A stretch of 64,000 bases of DNA from Ascarosepion bandense (Eukaryota > Mollusca > Cephalopoda > Sepiida > Sepiidae): NCBI GenBank assembly GCA_037127315.1, contig JBBBDQ010001123.1, forward strand, positions 555,001-619,000, read 5' to 3'. The notes below the pieces were generated by a model. That model searched no databases. It was not told the origin of the DNA and was given only the letters and a program-made list of their open reading frames with translations. Below are positions 22,456 through 32,649 of the stretch, one piece after another (the stretch's first letter is position 1; every line of letters begins with the position of its first letter). The translations under genes and the position numbers were made by a program.

Positions 22456-22725
22456 TTTTTTTAAAAAAAACACACCACAGATAAGTAAAAACCGTTAGCC
22501 ATAATTTCTTGCAAATGTGCGATTATTAAGCGTTTGACGGCGCATTCTTCAACCATCGGCTGTTGTATAAAGAAAGCCGACCGTTAATCGGGAGGCAAAA
22601 TCTGATTTGCATGTCGTCATTTGGAAAATGTTTCTGTCTTTCTGTTAGAGGACCTGGTCCAATCCTAAACATATTTAACTGTGTGTGTGCTTATATTTTT
22701 TTTTAAAATAGTTATATATTATATA

Positions 22726-23010
22726 TCTAAATCTAAACTTATTTATAAATGGAACTTTGTGTCCGTTACCTATAAACTCTGAAACGGCTGAACCAATTTC
22801 CTTGAAAATTTACACAGTTGTACTAAAGCGTCTGCGAGTGTTCTTAGCTAGGTTTTGTGTCAAGGTATCCCCGATAAATATCGAAAATCGATAATCGAAA
22901 AAATCGGGTTATAGATTGGTCCGATTTTAATCAAATTTGATACACTCATAGACAAAGACATAAGAAACGATATTCAGAAGTTTCAAGGTTGCAGTTCTTA
23001 CAATAGTGCA
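22726..23010 (+). mobile_element. Helitron-like 5' region, truncated
   Basis: Begins TCTAAATCTAAACTTATTTA after an A, followed by GTGTCCGTTACC and AAACGGCTGAACCAATTTCC, which resembles the 5' sequences of many animal Helitrons. Internal CCCGATAAATATCG blocks echo the element at 73-891. It breaks off in a (TA)n run at about 23020, where a second element starts. Confidence 0.45.
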
Positions 23011-23019
23011 GAAAATCGA

Positions 23020-23422
23020 TAATATATATATATATATATATATAAGGCAAGATGTTTGTGTGTGTCTGTTTATCTGCCTGTATGTCTGTATTTTTAAGCC
23101 CTTTTATTTTAGTTTTTGCTTCGGGTTCGGCTCTAAGTAGGTATAATTGTAGTTCTTAGTCTCAGCCATGATACCATTCACTCAGAGGACTTATTTAGCC
23201 TTCAAAATTCAGTTTACGACGAAAAAAACTTATTTGATATCGATACCAGGAAATCAAAATTGGACTTACATCCATTCATTTTTCTTTCAGTCTACGGTTT
23301 TAACTGGAAACAACTATTGCTTTTTAGTCGTTCGTGCTAACGTCCAAAGTGTCTGAGCTCCAGGACCATGGATTAGTTTTAAAGCTTTCATTACACCCGA
23401 ACAACGCCGGGCTGTACTGCTA

Positions 23423-23423
<1 letters not shown>
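23020..23423 (+). mobile_element. Helitron, internally deleted
   Basis: The start TATAAGGCAAGATGTTTGTG matches the 5' part of the element at 73. It then jumps to TTTTTGCTTCGGGTT, equivalent to position 599 of that element, and remains closely similar to the end: CGCCGGGCTGTACTGCTAG, then T. The exact 5' TC is lost in the (TA)n run. About 500 bp of the interior is missing relative to the copy at 73-891. Confidence 0.65.

Positions 23424-23474
<51 letters not shown>
23424..23474. repeat. (GT)n(TA)n microsatellite at a Helitron 3' end
   Basis: A short GT run and about 22 TA units start immediately after the Helitron CTAG terminus. Confidence 0.95.
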
Positions 23475-23477
<3 letters not shown>

Positions 23478-23864
23478 CAAACTTTTGCCATTATCTTGTG
23501 TAAAATCGTTGAAACCAAGTTCAAATAAACTGATATTTTGATAATCAAATTACCCTCATTGCACTCATATAATTTGTAGCTTATCGTTTGTATTTCGGGT
23601 TGTGTACATATAATTCATATTATACGACCCGTACTTTGGACGTCACGTATATTATTGATAGCAACTTATACTTTAATGGTGTGGGGTCTATATAATTTGC
23701 AGAGTATAACTTTTTGAAAGAGAAAAAAAAAATCCGAGGAGCATCATTCCTGCTATTTTTATCGCTCGTCAAATTCTATTTTTCACATTTCGAAATACGT
23801 TATTTCTGTATCAGAATCACTTGGTCGGTAACTTTCATTATTATAAGCTTAGTTATCAGACGTT

Positions 23865-24495
23865 GTTATGTGCGTTGTGGTGCATTGGATATTTTTTTTA
23901 ATCATTTCACCCCAAGTAAGGCATTCCACTGCCACTATTGCGCTTGGGGCTACATGGGGGAAGGTAAATAGAAAGTGTGGTTAGATATAGATGTCAGAAG
24001 GGGGGGGTGAAAGATAGTTGGGTGGGTGGGAAGATTGTTTGAAAGAATGAAAGCGGGTTAGTTTGTTAGGAGGTGTCTATTGACCTTACATTTAAACTCC
24101 TGGAGATTGTAGCCGTCGGGGAAGCAGTCTTGTGGAAGGGAATTCCACAGTCGGGAAGTGTGAGAAAAGAAACTGTTGGAGTAGAAATTGCGGTTGCATT
24201 TTATCGGTTTCACTGTAAAAGGGGCTCGGAACGCGAAATCGGGGAGCCGAGTTCGAATTCTAGCTGAATTCATTGCATTCACTTACGCGCAAATACCCTT
24301 GGGAAAGGTATTAATCCGTCGCTTCCTTCCAGTTATGAGTTAAATAATAGGACAGATTGGGTTCTATAGCCTTGGTCGGCAACCAGTCTACCGCAGAAAG
24401 CAATGGCAACCTACTGCGGGATAACCTTCTGCCCAGTCAGTCATGTCTCTTTCGAGACATGATCGCCCAAGCGTGTATCACGTATGGCACTTAAC
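23865..24495 (+). mobile_element. SINE-A copy split by a LINE-C insertion
   Basis: TATCAGACGTT lies at 23854-23864 and exactly again at 24496-24506, so the whole interval is one SINE-A insertion. The head runs to GGTGCATTGGATAT at 23892. It resumes at about 24224 with GCTCGGAACGCGAAATCGGG and continues to CACTTAAC. The 330 bp between are a minus-strand LINE-C 3' end. The order of events is therefore SINE first, LINE later. Confidence 0.9.
23893..24223 (-). pseudogene. LINE-C 3' end nested in SINE-A
   Basis: On the minus strand: FTVKPIKCNRNFYSNSFF, SHTSRLWNSLPQDCFPDGYN and LQEFKCKVNRHLLTN then stop, followed by a 3' UTR and an A-rich tail abutting the SINE head. The frame is intact over this last part of the protein, so the copy is fairly young or of a conserved subfamily. 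The insertion appears to have removed one to a few SINE bases rather than duplicating target. A chance 74-residue frame runs from the SINE into the LINE and is not a gene. Confidence 0.85.
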
Positions 24496-25009
24496 TATCA
24501 GACGTTACAGTTTTAAGGGCGAGGCTGAGCGAATTATTATCAGCGTGAAAAAAAAAAAAGGATTTGTCAAAACCGAGTTCAAATTTGCTAAGACTGTTTA
24601 ACTAACACTAATACTTATGAAGAAAGGTATGGATCAATTCAGTTTCCAACTATCTTGATAGAAAAGTCTTGTCACGGTCATGCCCCGACGCCATCAAAAA
24701 CAGTAACTAATCGATTATATATCAGTAATTAATTAATTTAACAGTTAAAACGCGTCAATATCTCTTCTACTTTTTATCATAGACATTTTTTCTGAATTTA
24801 GTTTATCAAAACTAGTATCATTTTTAACAAATGCGCCGTCAAATATTTGTAAATATTCTAAATGTAATTTTAGTTGCCGCTGTAGTAGGTGGCCTACGAA
24901 ATTCGGTCACCGGTATAGTATGTGGATTACCTTAAAAAGTGTATTATATGGAAGTATTATAACTGTCTCGTAATGGTTAGGGAAAATTAGTTTCAATAGA
25001 TAGCCGAAC

Positions 25010-25605
25010 TTCTTCTTGTGCCCTGTCCTTTCAGGACGTAGGCGATCATGGCTTTCCACGTCTCCCTATCCCGGATGGCTCTTAGTATGTTTTCTCCTGT
25101 TACACTACGCAACCCCCGTTCCGTCATCCACATGCTCAGGCCCTTTAAATATGTTATCCACTGCCTTCCTCTGTCTCTTTTTCCTTCTATCTGGCCTGTC
25201 AGTATCAGGTTCTCCAAGCCCTCTTTCCTCATTGCATGTCTCAGGAGCTTCAGTTGTCTCTTCCTGATGCTCACTATTAATTTTCTTTTCATTGCCATTC
25301 TTTCCAAAACCTCATCATTGCTCGCATGCTCGGTCCATGATATCCACAGCATCCTTCTGTAGAACCACATTTCTGCTGCTTCAAGTTTTTTCATCTTCGA
25401 TGATATTGTCAGCATTCACTACCGTATTGAAGAACTGACATCACATAACAATCTAGCACTCTCTTCTTTGTTTCTAGTGAAATTTTCCTGTGTTTTAGTA
25501 CTTTACTCAGCTTCTTGAACGCGTCCTTCGCCATACCAATTCGCTTTCGGATGTCTGTGTCGCTCTTTCCATCTCCTGTTAAATAGCCGCCGAACACTTA
25601 ATCTA
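25010..25605 (-). pseudogene. LINE-R reverse transcriptase C-terminal fragment
   Basis: Reading minus: a YLTGDGKSDTDIRKRIGMAK block, then DAFKKLSKVLKHRKISLETK and RVLDCYVMSVLQYGSEC. After a frame change come KLEAAEMWFYRRMLWISWTE, HASNDEVLERMAMKRKL and RQLKLLRHAMRKEGLENLIL, ending GQIEGKRDRGRQWITYLKGL, WMTERGLRSVTGENILRAIR and DRETWKAMIAYV. These are the C-terminal blocks of RTE-type endonuclease/reverse transcriptases. The upstream RT catalytic core is absent, as expected for a 5'-truncated copy. One frameshift at about 25410. Confidence 0.85.
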
Positions 25606-25959
25606 TAAATATACTCTTACTGAGGTAGGACACATTCAAACCGGGTAGGCTCCATACTATACCAGAATCAAAGAGGCAGGCCACAGCCAACAAAACTATA
25701 TAAAATCAGGTAGCGGTGTAGTATAAGTAATTTACAGGAAGAGAATGTTTTTTCCCTTTGAGTGCTCCATCATTATGCTTTTGTGCCATATTTAGCTTCC
25801 TCTAAATAGACTAAGCCTTTCAAAAGGGTCTGTTCCTGACTTCTCAATTAGAACGAATTAACAAGAGAGTTTAGATTTCACCAGTTCTTTTACATAGAGT
25901 TGAAGACGAACGATCCCAAAGCAACCAGGTCCTGGTCAAGCTGTTCCTAACGATCATCT

Positions 25960-26215
25960 GCTTTTTTTCTGTGTGCCATACACTTTCAGGGTGTGTGCAG
26001 TTATGGCTCTCCAAAACGTTCTTTACTGCATAGCTCTTATATATTCTATCCTTCCTAGTGCCTGTTATGTTTTCCATTTGCACAAGCTCGTTGGGTATTT
26101 TCCTTCTGTGCTTTTTGCTTTTTAATGTACTGGGAGTGTCAAATTCCTCGAGACCAACTTCTTCATTAAGTGTCTTACAAATTCCAACTGTCTCTTTCTG
26201 ATTCTAAGTATAACT
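25960..26215 (-). mobile_element. LINE-R fragment (old)
   Basis: GTGCCATACACTTTCAGGGT and TCAAATTCCTCGAGACCAAC plus AATTCCAACTGTCTCTTTCT align with 25018-25265 of the better copy. No frame remains. Confidence 0.5.
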
Positions 26216-26309
26216 ATTTTTGTAAAAAAGCATTAAACAGTTGGGTTAACACTTTGCATGTTAAAACACATAAACCCTCAAAGCTTCCCCACCTTCTGTC
26301 AATGGCATT

Positions 26310-26347
26310 TTCTTTTACATTGATTTTTTTTTTTTTTTTTTTTTTTT
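26310..26347. repeat. Poly-T tract
   Basis: About 25 consecutive T. Confidence 0.9.
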
Positions 26348-26594
26348 GCTACCTTCATTCAGCTCTTGCAAAAGCAAACAAACAGAGAATGGATGACTGG
26401 AAACTTCTAGTCCTGAATCTGAACGTTGGCAGCGAATTTAGGGATCAATACCATCATAAAAGGAATGGTCAACAAAGGAGAAATTAAATTCTTGCATAGA
26501 AATCAAACCGACGACGATGTATTTTTCTATTGTTTTATTACACTTCCCCTTCCATAAAATGAAATATTTCTTTATCATTACTGTACAGTGATTT

Positions 26595-26720
26595 TCCAAG
26601 CGTAGCTTAGACGTGGCACAAGGCCTAAAGTATGAGGAACCCATTAAGGATCAAACTCACTACTCAATCGTAACTGTTTTACCAAGACAAACTTACCAAC
26701 CAATACACTATCATTGCAAC
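26595..26720 (-). mobile_element. tRNA-like SINE fragment (fourth family)
   Basis: Matches 18880-18967: CCATTAAGGATCAAACTCAC and CAAGACAAACTTACCAACCA followed by ATACACTATC. Reverse-complemented it has a tRNA-like head (TAGTGTATTGGTTGGTAAG). Confidence 0.45.
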
Positions 26721-26879
26721 AGTCCGTTTTCAATCAGTACCTGACGATTGTATTGTGCATGAAACGAAGAGTTCTGATACCGACGAGGAAAAAGTTATTA
26801 TTAAAAAGATATAACATTTTTGCAATATCTTTTTAGGATAATTGTAACGAAAGACATGACTTACCTCGAAATTCAAAAC

Positions 26880-27300
26880 GAGCGCGAACATGTCTTGCCT
26901 GCAAGATAACAAAAAAGAAAGATGGCTGCTATTGAAGACACAATTTCTACGTGCCCATCTCGTTCAAAACGAGACTATATTCGCACACATGCAAATTTTG
27001 GCCGTTTTGAAATGGCATAAAAAGTGGGTGCCAGCGCTGCTGTCAGTGGAGATTTTTTCGGTGGATTGTGTGTGTCGAAGTTGCGGACTGACAGTCAGAC
27101 TGACAAAGAGGAAGGAGAAGCGGCCTAGTTGGTGTCTGTCTCACAACTGCCGTGTGTAACGGGCCGGGAAAAGGAAACCTGAAATTCATTTCCTTGAGGC
27201 GACGAAAGAAAGAAAGAAAAACACCTGGCCTGCCGGCGAGCGAGCATCGCACTGCACCTTTTGTCCACCCCCACTCATCATCATTCATCTTTTTTTATAC
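26880..27300. other. GC-richer unique segment
   Basis: Compared with its surroundings this stretch is visibly richer in G+C and CpG (GCGGCCTAGTTGG, CGGGCCGGGAAAAGG, GCCTGCCGGCGAGCGAGC). It shows none of the repeat families seen elsewhere and has an octamer-like ATGCAAAT at 26989. It could be a promoter or first exon of an unseen gene or another repeat. No splice-supported coding exon is evident. Confidence 0.25.
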
Positions 27301-27399
27301 TACAATATTTACAAATACTGCTATACAGACTAGGTATTAAGAATTTTCTAAAATCTACTAGAATTGGTCTATATTGGGGTAAACTTTATTTCAGAAGAA

Positions 27400-28420
27400 A
27401 TGATAAATATACTTTAGATGAATTCCCCTATGGGGTAAAAGAAAAAGGGAAATAAAAGGGTGTGCCAAATTTAATGACAGAGCCTAAATATTTTTTCTTA
27501 TATAAATAGGTGTTTCTTTAGACTGCTAGTTTCATGCGCGCTGTAGCGCGTTATCGTCCGCCAGGCAGCGATTATGAAACTATTAGTCGTGGACGGTCAG
27601 AAGAAATACATATCTATTTATACAATTAATACATATATCGATAGATATACACGGTGGTGCCAAAAATTTTCAGTAGAACCAAAATGTGTTTTTAAAATTA
27701 CTCCGATATTTAGACACTTTCATATCAATTTTTTCTGAATCGCCGACAGTTTGTTGCTGTTCCATAATTGATTTTGCAAAGGCCTCCTCGTGTATGTATC
27801 TATAAGAATTTCAGAACAGTTTAATCACTATCAAAATATTTAGTTTTGTTGTTTTTAATTTAGTATCGTGCCCAACTGATTTTTCGGGCGTTCTCTCATT
27901 TATTTGATGCTTTAACAGAATTATTAAATATGATTAATCGTAAAAATGTTTATCTAGATTAATTGATAAATTTCACTTCAACTTTTTTAAAAAATTAAAA
28001 CAGGATTTATTCAAAATATTGCACTTGTTTTTTGTGTTTAGCATTTAAGCCGATCGATTCTACAGCCTTGCATACGTTGTGGTAACAAAAAGAACGTACT
28101 GAAAACTCAGATCAACTTTTTGAATGATAAATAGAATCAGACAGATATGGTCAGAGATAAATAAAATCAGACAGCTCGGCTGTTGCAAGACAAACTTATT
28201 TGTTAAAATAAAAAAAATAGAATTCGAAATTCTAGTTTACTCGCTCGATATTTTTTTACAAACCAAACTAAAAAGAAAAAAAAATCAATTTAGCTTCAAG
28301 TAAATCAGTAGGTCATATGAGATTTTTTTTCAAGATAGTTTTGAGAAAATGCCCCTGATTTTAACAGCTGTTAGGTTTACACACAAGCAATGGAACATTT
28401 TGACGTTCGAGTAAATAAAG
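27400..28420. other. AT-rich intergenic sequence, nothing recognised
   Basis: No coding frame, known repeat family or terminal structure recognised. Contains GCGCGCTGTAGCGCG at 27536-27550, a short palindrome. Confidence 0.5.
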
Positions 28421-28425
28421 TTTTA

Positions 28426-29562
28426 ACACATCACTCAATAAGTCTCGCGTCTGTCATACAGATGTCGCTACGAATAAAAATTCCATATGATTTTGATGAA
28501 GTACTAACCTTCAAATAGCACGTGACAAAATTTGGGTCTAATCGGATTATTAGTTTACAAATTAGTTACTTAAGTGGAGCTACTGTTTGAAATTTTCAAA
28601 ACAATGGAAAAATCTGAATTGTGGGTGTTGATAAAGCATTGCTTTTTGATGGTGGGATACTGTTTAAGCAAAGCAAAGCAATGGATTGGTAAGTGTTATT
28701 CGGACTCCGCTCCATCGGAAACAACAGTTAAGAGATTGTATGCTGATTTAAACGCGGTCGTACAGACAAATGCTGCTGAATGCTCAGATCGCCCGAAATC
28801 AGCAGATGTCCCGGAAAACAACCAAAAAAAAATCCATAAACTCATTTTGTCCGATCACAAATTGAAGTTGCATAAGAAAGCAGAGGAGTTAAAAATCTCA
28901 GAAGGCAGTGTATTCACCATTTTTTTTTAATGAATATTTGTCAATGAGAAAGCTGTGTTCAAAGTGGATACCGCGTTTGCTCACAGTTGATCAAAAACAA
29001 CCCGTCGACGATTCAGAGAGTTGTTTGCAACTGTTTTAACGCAACAAAGAGTTTTTGTGACAATGGATGAAACACAGATCTACCACTTCATTCCGGAGTA
29101 AAATTGGCAGTCAGATGAATGGACAGCAGCAGGTGAAATCCGTCAAAAGCGATCAGATGCGAACATCAGCAGGCAAGGTTTCGACCTCCCTATTTTGGAA
29201 TGCGCAAGGTATTTTGTTCATCGATTACCTTGAGAAAGAAAAAAAACTATCAATAGCGAATATTATATAGCATTATTGGTGCATTTGAAGGAAGAAATCA
29301 CCAAAAAATGCCCACAAATGAATAAATGATTTTTCACCAAGACAATGCACCGTGTAACAAATCGATCTCAACGATGGCAAAACTGCATGAATTGCACTTC
29401 GAATTGCTTCCGCATTCACTTTATTCTCCAGATCTGGACCCCAACAACTACTGGCTGTTTGCAAACCTCAAAAGAATGTTCCAGGGAAAGAGATTTGGTT
29501 TCAATGAAGGCGTGATATCGGAAACCGAGGCGTATTTTGAAGCCAAATACAATAACTTTTAA
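28426..29562 (+). mobile_element. Decayed mariner transposon, 3'-truncated
   Basis: The left end after a TA has CAATAAGTCTCGCGTCTGTC and ATACAGATGTCGCTACGAAT, the mariner 5' terminal repeat and the following conserved leader. The transposase follows. No matching right terminal repeat is present: similarity stops after the YFEAKYNNF residues, so about 35 C-terminal codons and the 3' end are missing. Confidence 0.85.
28604..29562 (+). pseudogene. Mariner transposase pseudogene
   Basis: Start chosen at ATG 28604 (MEKSELWVLIKHCFLM), the family start, rather than further upstream. In order: helix-turn-helix DNA-binding region (KAKQWIGKCYSDSAPSETTV), DRPKSADVPENNQKKIHKLI, KISEGSVFTI, the first catalytic Asp in VTMDET (about 29064), AGKVSTSLFWNAQGILFIDY, the second Asp in FHQDNAPCNKS, and YSPDLDPNNYWLF. 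Three frames are used, with breaks near 28920, 29100 and 29270. The third catalytic residue, normally Asp in the PSDY motif 35 residues after HQDN, is Asn here (PNNY). Confidence 0.9.
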
Positions 29563-29599
29563 ACTCTTGACTCGGGTATTGAGGTGGGGGGGGGGGTAT

Positions 29600-30100
29600 G
29601 TCTTCTATGAGACATAAGTATCTGTCTGCTTTCCCCTTTTTACTTCCTTAAATTCAAAAATTGTTAATCCCACCCCATTTTATTTACCTGTGGATGGATG
29701 ATTTTTGGGGACCTTCTACCGGTATAAAATCTTTTATGTGATTTGAGTAAATACAATTTTCGTTTCGCCGTTGCTGAAGAAGCGAGGATTTCCTTGTAGA
29801 AATGGTCATTCAACGGATTTAAATATCGAAATTTTTGTTTTATTTTTATATATTCATATATATTTAATACACACACCTTTGTTTTGCGATATATCATCAA
29901 TTTTTTCCAGCTTATTTAATGCTGAATCCTTTCATTTTGATAAACAATAAACAGAGAGACATAGGTTCAGTTTGCTCTAGAGTAAAAAAGTTCTGGTCTG
30001 CATAGGTACTGATACAATCTCGTGTTATCATTTAGTAAACCAATTTTAGACAAGAAATTCTTTCTTCTTGAGAATTTTCTTTGTCTTTGTAGTGCTTATT
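29600..30100. other. AT-rich intergenic sequence, nothing recognised
   Basis: Simple AT-rich sequence with a G-run at 29584-29595. No gene or repeat family recognised. Confidence 0.5.
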
Positions 30101-30104
30101 TCCC

Positions 30105-30240
30105 AGCCCATTAACTAAAGCATGTTAAGTGGTTTCTCGGCTGCTTTCCCCTCCTCCTCATGCTTCTTACTTCATGTGAGTGTTAAATTCTTCAAGCCTT
30201 TCCTTATAGCACTATGAGATAGCGGGTGCTTAGAACTATT
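30105..30240 (-). mobile_element. LINE-R fragment (old)
   Basis: TTAAATTCTTCAAGCCTTTC followed by CTTATAGCACTATGAGATAG corresponds to the TTCTCCAAGCCCTCTTTCCTCATTGCATG block of LINE-R. Strongly diverged. Confidence 0.4.
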
Positions 30241-30557
30241 TACGTGCTAAATATTTACTAGTTTCATAGACCTGAGATGCATTTTCGACGTGAAATAGAT
30301 CAAAAATGTGAAAAATTAAACTGAATGAGTCTTGAACAATGAATAAGAAAAGTTAACGTCCATTAATTAAATTTAACACCTTAACATGATCCGAACTTGA
30401 AGAGAAAAAAAACAGTAGTTTCATTATTAGAACAAGATAGTTGACTAAAAGGCTTTCATTTTTAATTATTCAGTAATAAGCTTTCTTTTGTCTTTACTTA
30501 TTCACGAATAAGCTTTGCATGATTTTATTTAAATATCTTTTAACCTTATTTACAGTG

Positions 30558-30798
30558 TTCAGACTATTGGCCTCATCTTTATTGCCATATTCACGACGTT
30601 TCGGCCTTCTCCAGGTGCTTGGATTTTCGAACTTCTTTTTTTTTTTTTTTTTGGATCACTGGGGTATATAATTCTTGTTCCATGTGCCATGCCACCTCCT
30701 GATGCTAAGTTATCTGTTCACCACTGCTGTGGCTCGGTATTGAACTCGGAACTCTTTGGGCCAAGTCACTGGATCTAACCAACGCTTTTATCCACTTC
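30558..30798 (-). mobile_element. SINE-B copy
   Basis: On +: TTCAGACTATTGGCCTCATC, TCACGACGTTTCGGCCTTCT, a poly-T tract, GGATCACTGGGGTATATAAT, CACTGCTGTGGCTCGGTATT and the head AACCAACGCTTTTATCCACT. Complete but with an expanded poly-T. It directly adjoins the Penelope-like element. Confidence 0.75.
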
Positions 30799-30829
30799 AG
30801 GACATCAGTGTATGAATTTGGGAAACTTT

Positions 30830-30998
30830 AAAACATAATGTCTGAGTAACCATATTTTACCAGAGCTCATATTGCAATCTTTGAAGCTAATGATTTTCTG
30901 TAGCACTACGTATTACTGGTTTCCATATTGTATTCATTTCTGTGGATAACTGGTTTAGATTTTTGCAGCCTAGTATATGCGTTGATTCCTTAAATTTT
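30830..30998 (-). repeat. Inverted copy of the Penelope-like terminal unit
   Basis: Reverse-complemented it reads TTTAAGGAATCAACGCATAT, ACTAGG, GAAATGAATACAATATGGAA, ACCAGTAATACGTAGTGCTA and ATTGCAATATGAGCTCTGGT. It aligns along its length with each of the three tandem units at 32045-32622. Confidence 0.8.
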
Positions 30999-31049
30999 CT
31001 TAAAACTTATTTTAACTTCATCCCATAGGGGACGGTGATTTTCTTTCTC

Positions 31050-31744
31050 TTTTTATACTCTATTTCCCCTCGTGTTACGGTCTTGCGATGTTGGTGCAGC
31101 CTTAGCTTAAGGAGGCGTTTCTCCTTTGTATGCCATTCCATGTAGTTGTAGAAGAAATATATACAGTCCTTAATCATGTTCTCGTCTACTAGAGGTCTTA
31201 CTCGAGAGGGGTATCTGCGAAGTGTAGAACCACTTTTGAAGGCCGTCTCAATGTCGTATTTTATCTGATAATCCCTTCACATGGGGTAGACAAATCAAGT
31301 GTTGTTATCCTCATGTACCCTCCATTCTACATTTGTTGGAGCTATTGTCATCTACCCCGGGTAGTCGATACGTTCTAGGGTACTGCTTATACCGACCATC
31401 TCTTGTTCATATGTCTCTGGATCGCCACTTATGACTTTTGCTCAAAGTTGTAAGCAGTGGACGATCCTTTTCTTTACAATGTATGGGAGGTAGGAGTTGA
31501 AGTTGAGGTATTGTTCGGTGAATGTTGGCTTATGATATACGAATGTTTTGAACCCATTCTCTCTTCGAGATATTTGTTATTGTTTTCTTTTTCCATTGTG
31601 ACTTGTATCGATGATTTTGAGTTCCTATATTCCAGTAGTATCTGGACCTCTACCTCGTGTAGTCAGAGTATGAAGGTGTCATCAACGCATCTCAGCCATA
31701 GTTGGCATTAGAATCCATTCACTAAAGCTCTCTCTTCAAAGTAT

Positions 31745-31785
<41 letters not shown>

Positions 31786-31990
31786 TAGCCAATGATGGTG
31801 ATAATGACAGGCCCATTACTAAGCCTTCATTCTGCTGATCTGTCTGATTCCATTCCAAAGTGTTGTGTACAAAGAATTAGCATCTCCATTAGAGTAGCTA
31901 ACTGGTATGTTTTCCTAGGGATTAGACCGAAGCCAGTCTGTGTCTCTGACTACCGATAGTGCCTCTATCATGGGTACCTTGGTGAACACT
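31050..31990 (-). pseudogene. Penelope-like reverse transcriptase / GIY-YIG pseudogene
   Basis: Reading minus, in shifting frames: NQTDQQNEGLVMGLSLSPSL (RT motif GxxMGSxLSP), then after a (TA)n(TG)n interruption WLRCVDDTFIL, the catalytic RT motif with two Asp (31690-31660). Next come TMEKENNNKYL-like sequence, a YLNFNSYLPYIVKKRIVHCL region, then GSTLRRYPSRVRPLVDENMI and KEKRLLKLRLHQHRKTVTRG, which resembles the RL..RL.QHR..V..G end of the GIY-YIG nuclease of Penelope-like elements. The order RT then GIY-YIG is diagnostic for the group. The N-terminal part of RT is absent. Many frameshifts and stops; not functional. Confidence 0.7.
31743..31784. repeat. (TA)n(TG)n microsatellite inside the Penelope-like pseudogene
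   Basis: About 14 TA and 8 TG units lie between the SPSLAN block and the CVDDTF block of the RT, interrupting the protein. Confidence 0.9.
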
Positions 31991-32044
31991 CACCACATCC
32001 ATACTCATCATCTGGTTGAATTGGATGGGAGCATCTTGAAAATT

Positions 32045-32622
32045 ACATAAACTTAAGGAATCAGCGCATATGCTAGGTCACAAAAATCTCCTAAGCCGGC
32101 CAATCATAGAAATGAATACAGTATGGGAACTAGTATTACTGAGGGCAAGAGAAAATAATTAGCATCAAAGAGTGCAATATGAGCTCTAGTAAAAAAAAAA
32201 TGGTTGCTGAGACACTACGTTTATAAGTCCCTAACTTCATAAAATTAAGGAATCAGCGCATATGCTAGGTCACAAAAATCTCCTAAGCTGGCCAAGCATA
32301 GAAATGAATACAATATGGGAACCAGTAATACGGAGTGTTAGTGAGAATCATTAGCTTTAAAGTTTGCAATATGAGCTCTAGTAAAAATGGTTGCTGAGAT
32401 ATTAGGTTTATAAATCCCAATCTTCATAAACTTAAGGATCAGCGCATATGCGAGGCCACAAAAATCTCCTAAGCCGGCCAAGCATAGAAATGAATACAAT
32501 ATGAGAAACAGAAATACGGAGTGCTAAAAAAAAATCATTAGCTTCAAAGTTTGCAACATGAGCTCTGATAAAAACAAAATGGTTACTGAGATATTAGGTT
32601 ACTAAGTCTCCAAAATACATAT
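32045..32622 (+). repeat. Three tandem units of about 190 bp
   Basis: TTAAGG..TCAGCGCATATGC starts units at 32053, 32245 and 32432 (periods 192 and 187). Each carries GTCACAAAAATCTCCTAAG, CATAGAAATGAATACA, GCAATATGAGCTCT and ATGGTTGCTGAGA. The unit is the terminal repeat of the Penelope-like element. Confidence 0.85.
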
Positions 32623-32649
32623 AATGATGTCTTCAAGGACACATGGAGA

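Larger units (their letters stand above)
30830..32622 (-). mobile_element. Penelope-like element with terminal repeats
   Basis: A decayed reverse transcriptase plus GIY-YIG-like region on the minus strand (31050-31990) is flanked by copies of one repeat unit: a single copy at 30830-30998 in one orientation and three tandem copies at 32045-32622 in the opposite orientation. Penelope-like elements are known for terminal repeats that may be tandem, partial or inverted, so the layout fits. The RT is 5'-truncated and the flanking units are about 165-190 bp. Confidence 0.7.

Noticed and set aside
24058..24282. 74-codon protein joining SINE and LINE sequence
   Set aside because: Arises only because the LINE is nested in the SINE; no sign of use as a gene.
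32045..32622. CRISPR-like array
   Set aside because: Three units of about 190 bp without short spacers in an animal genome; they are transposon terminal repeats.
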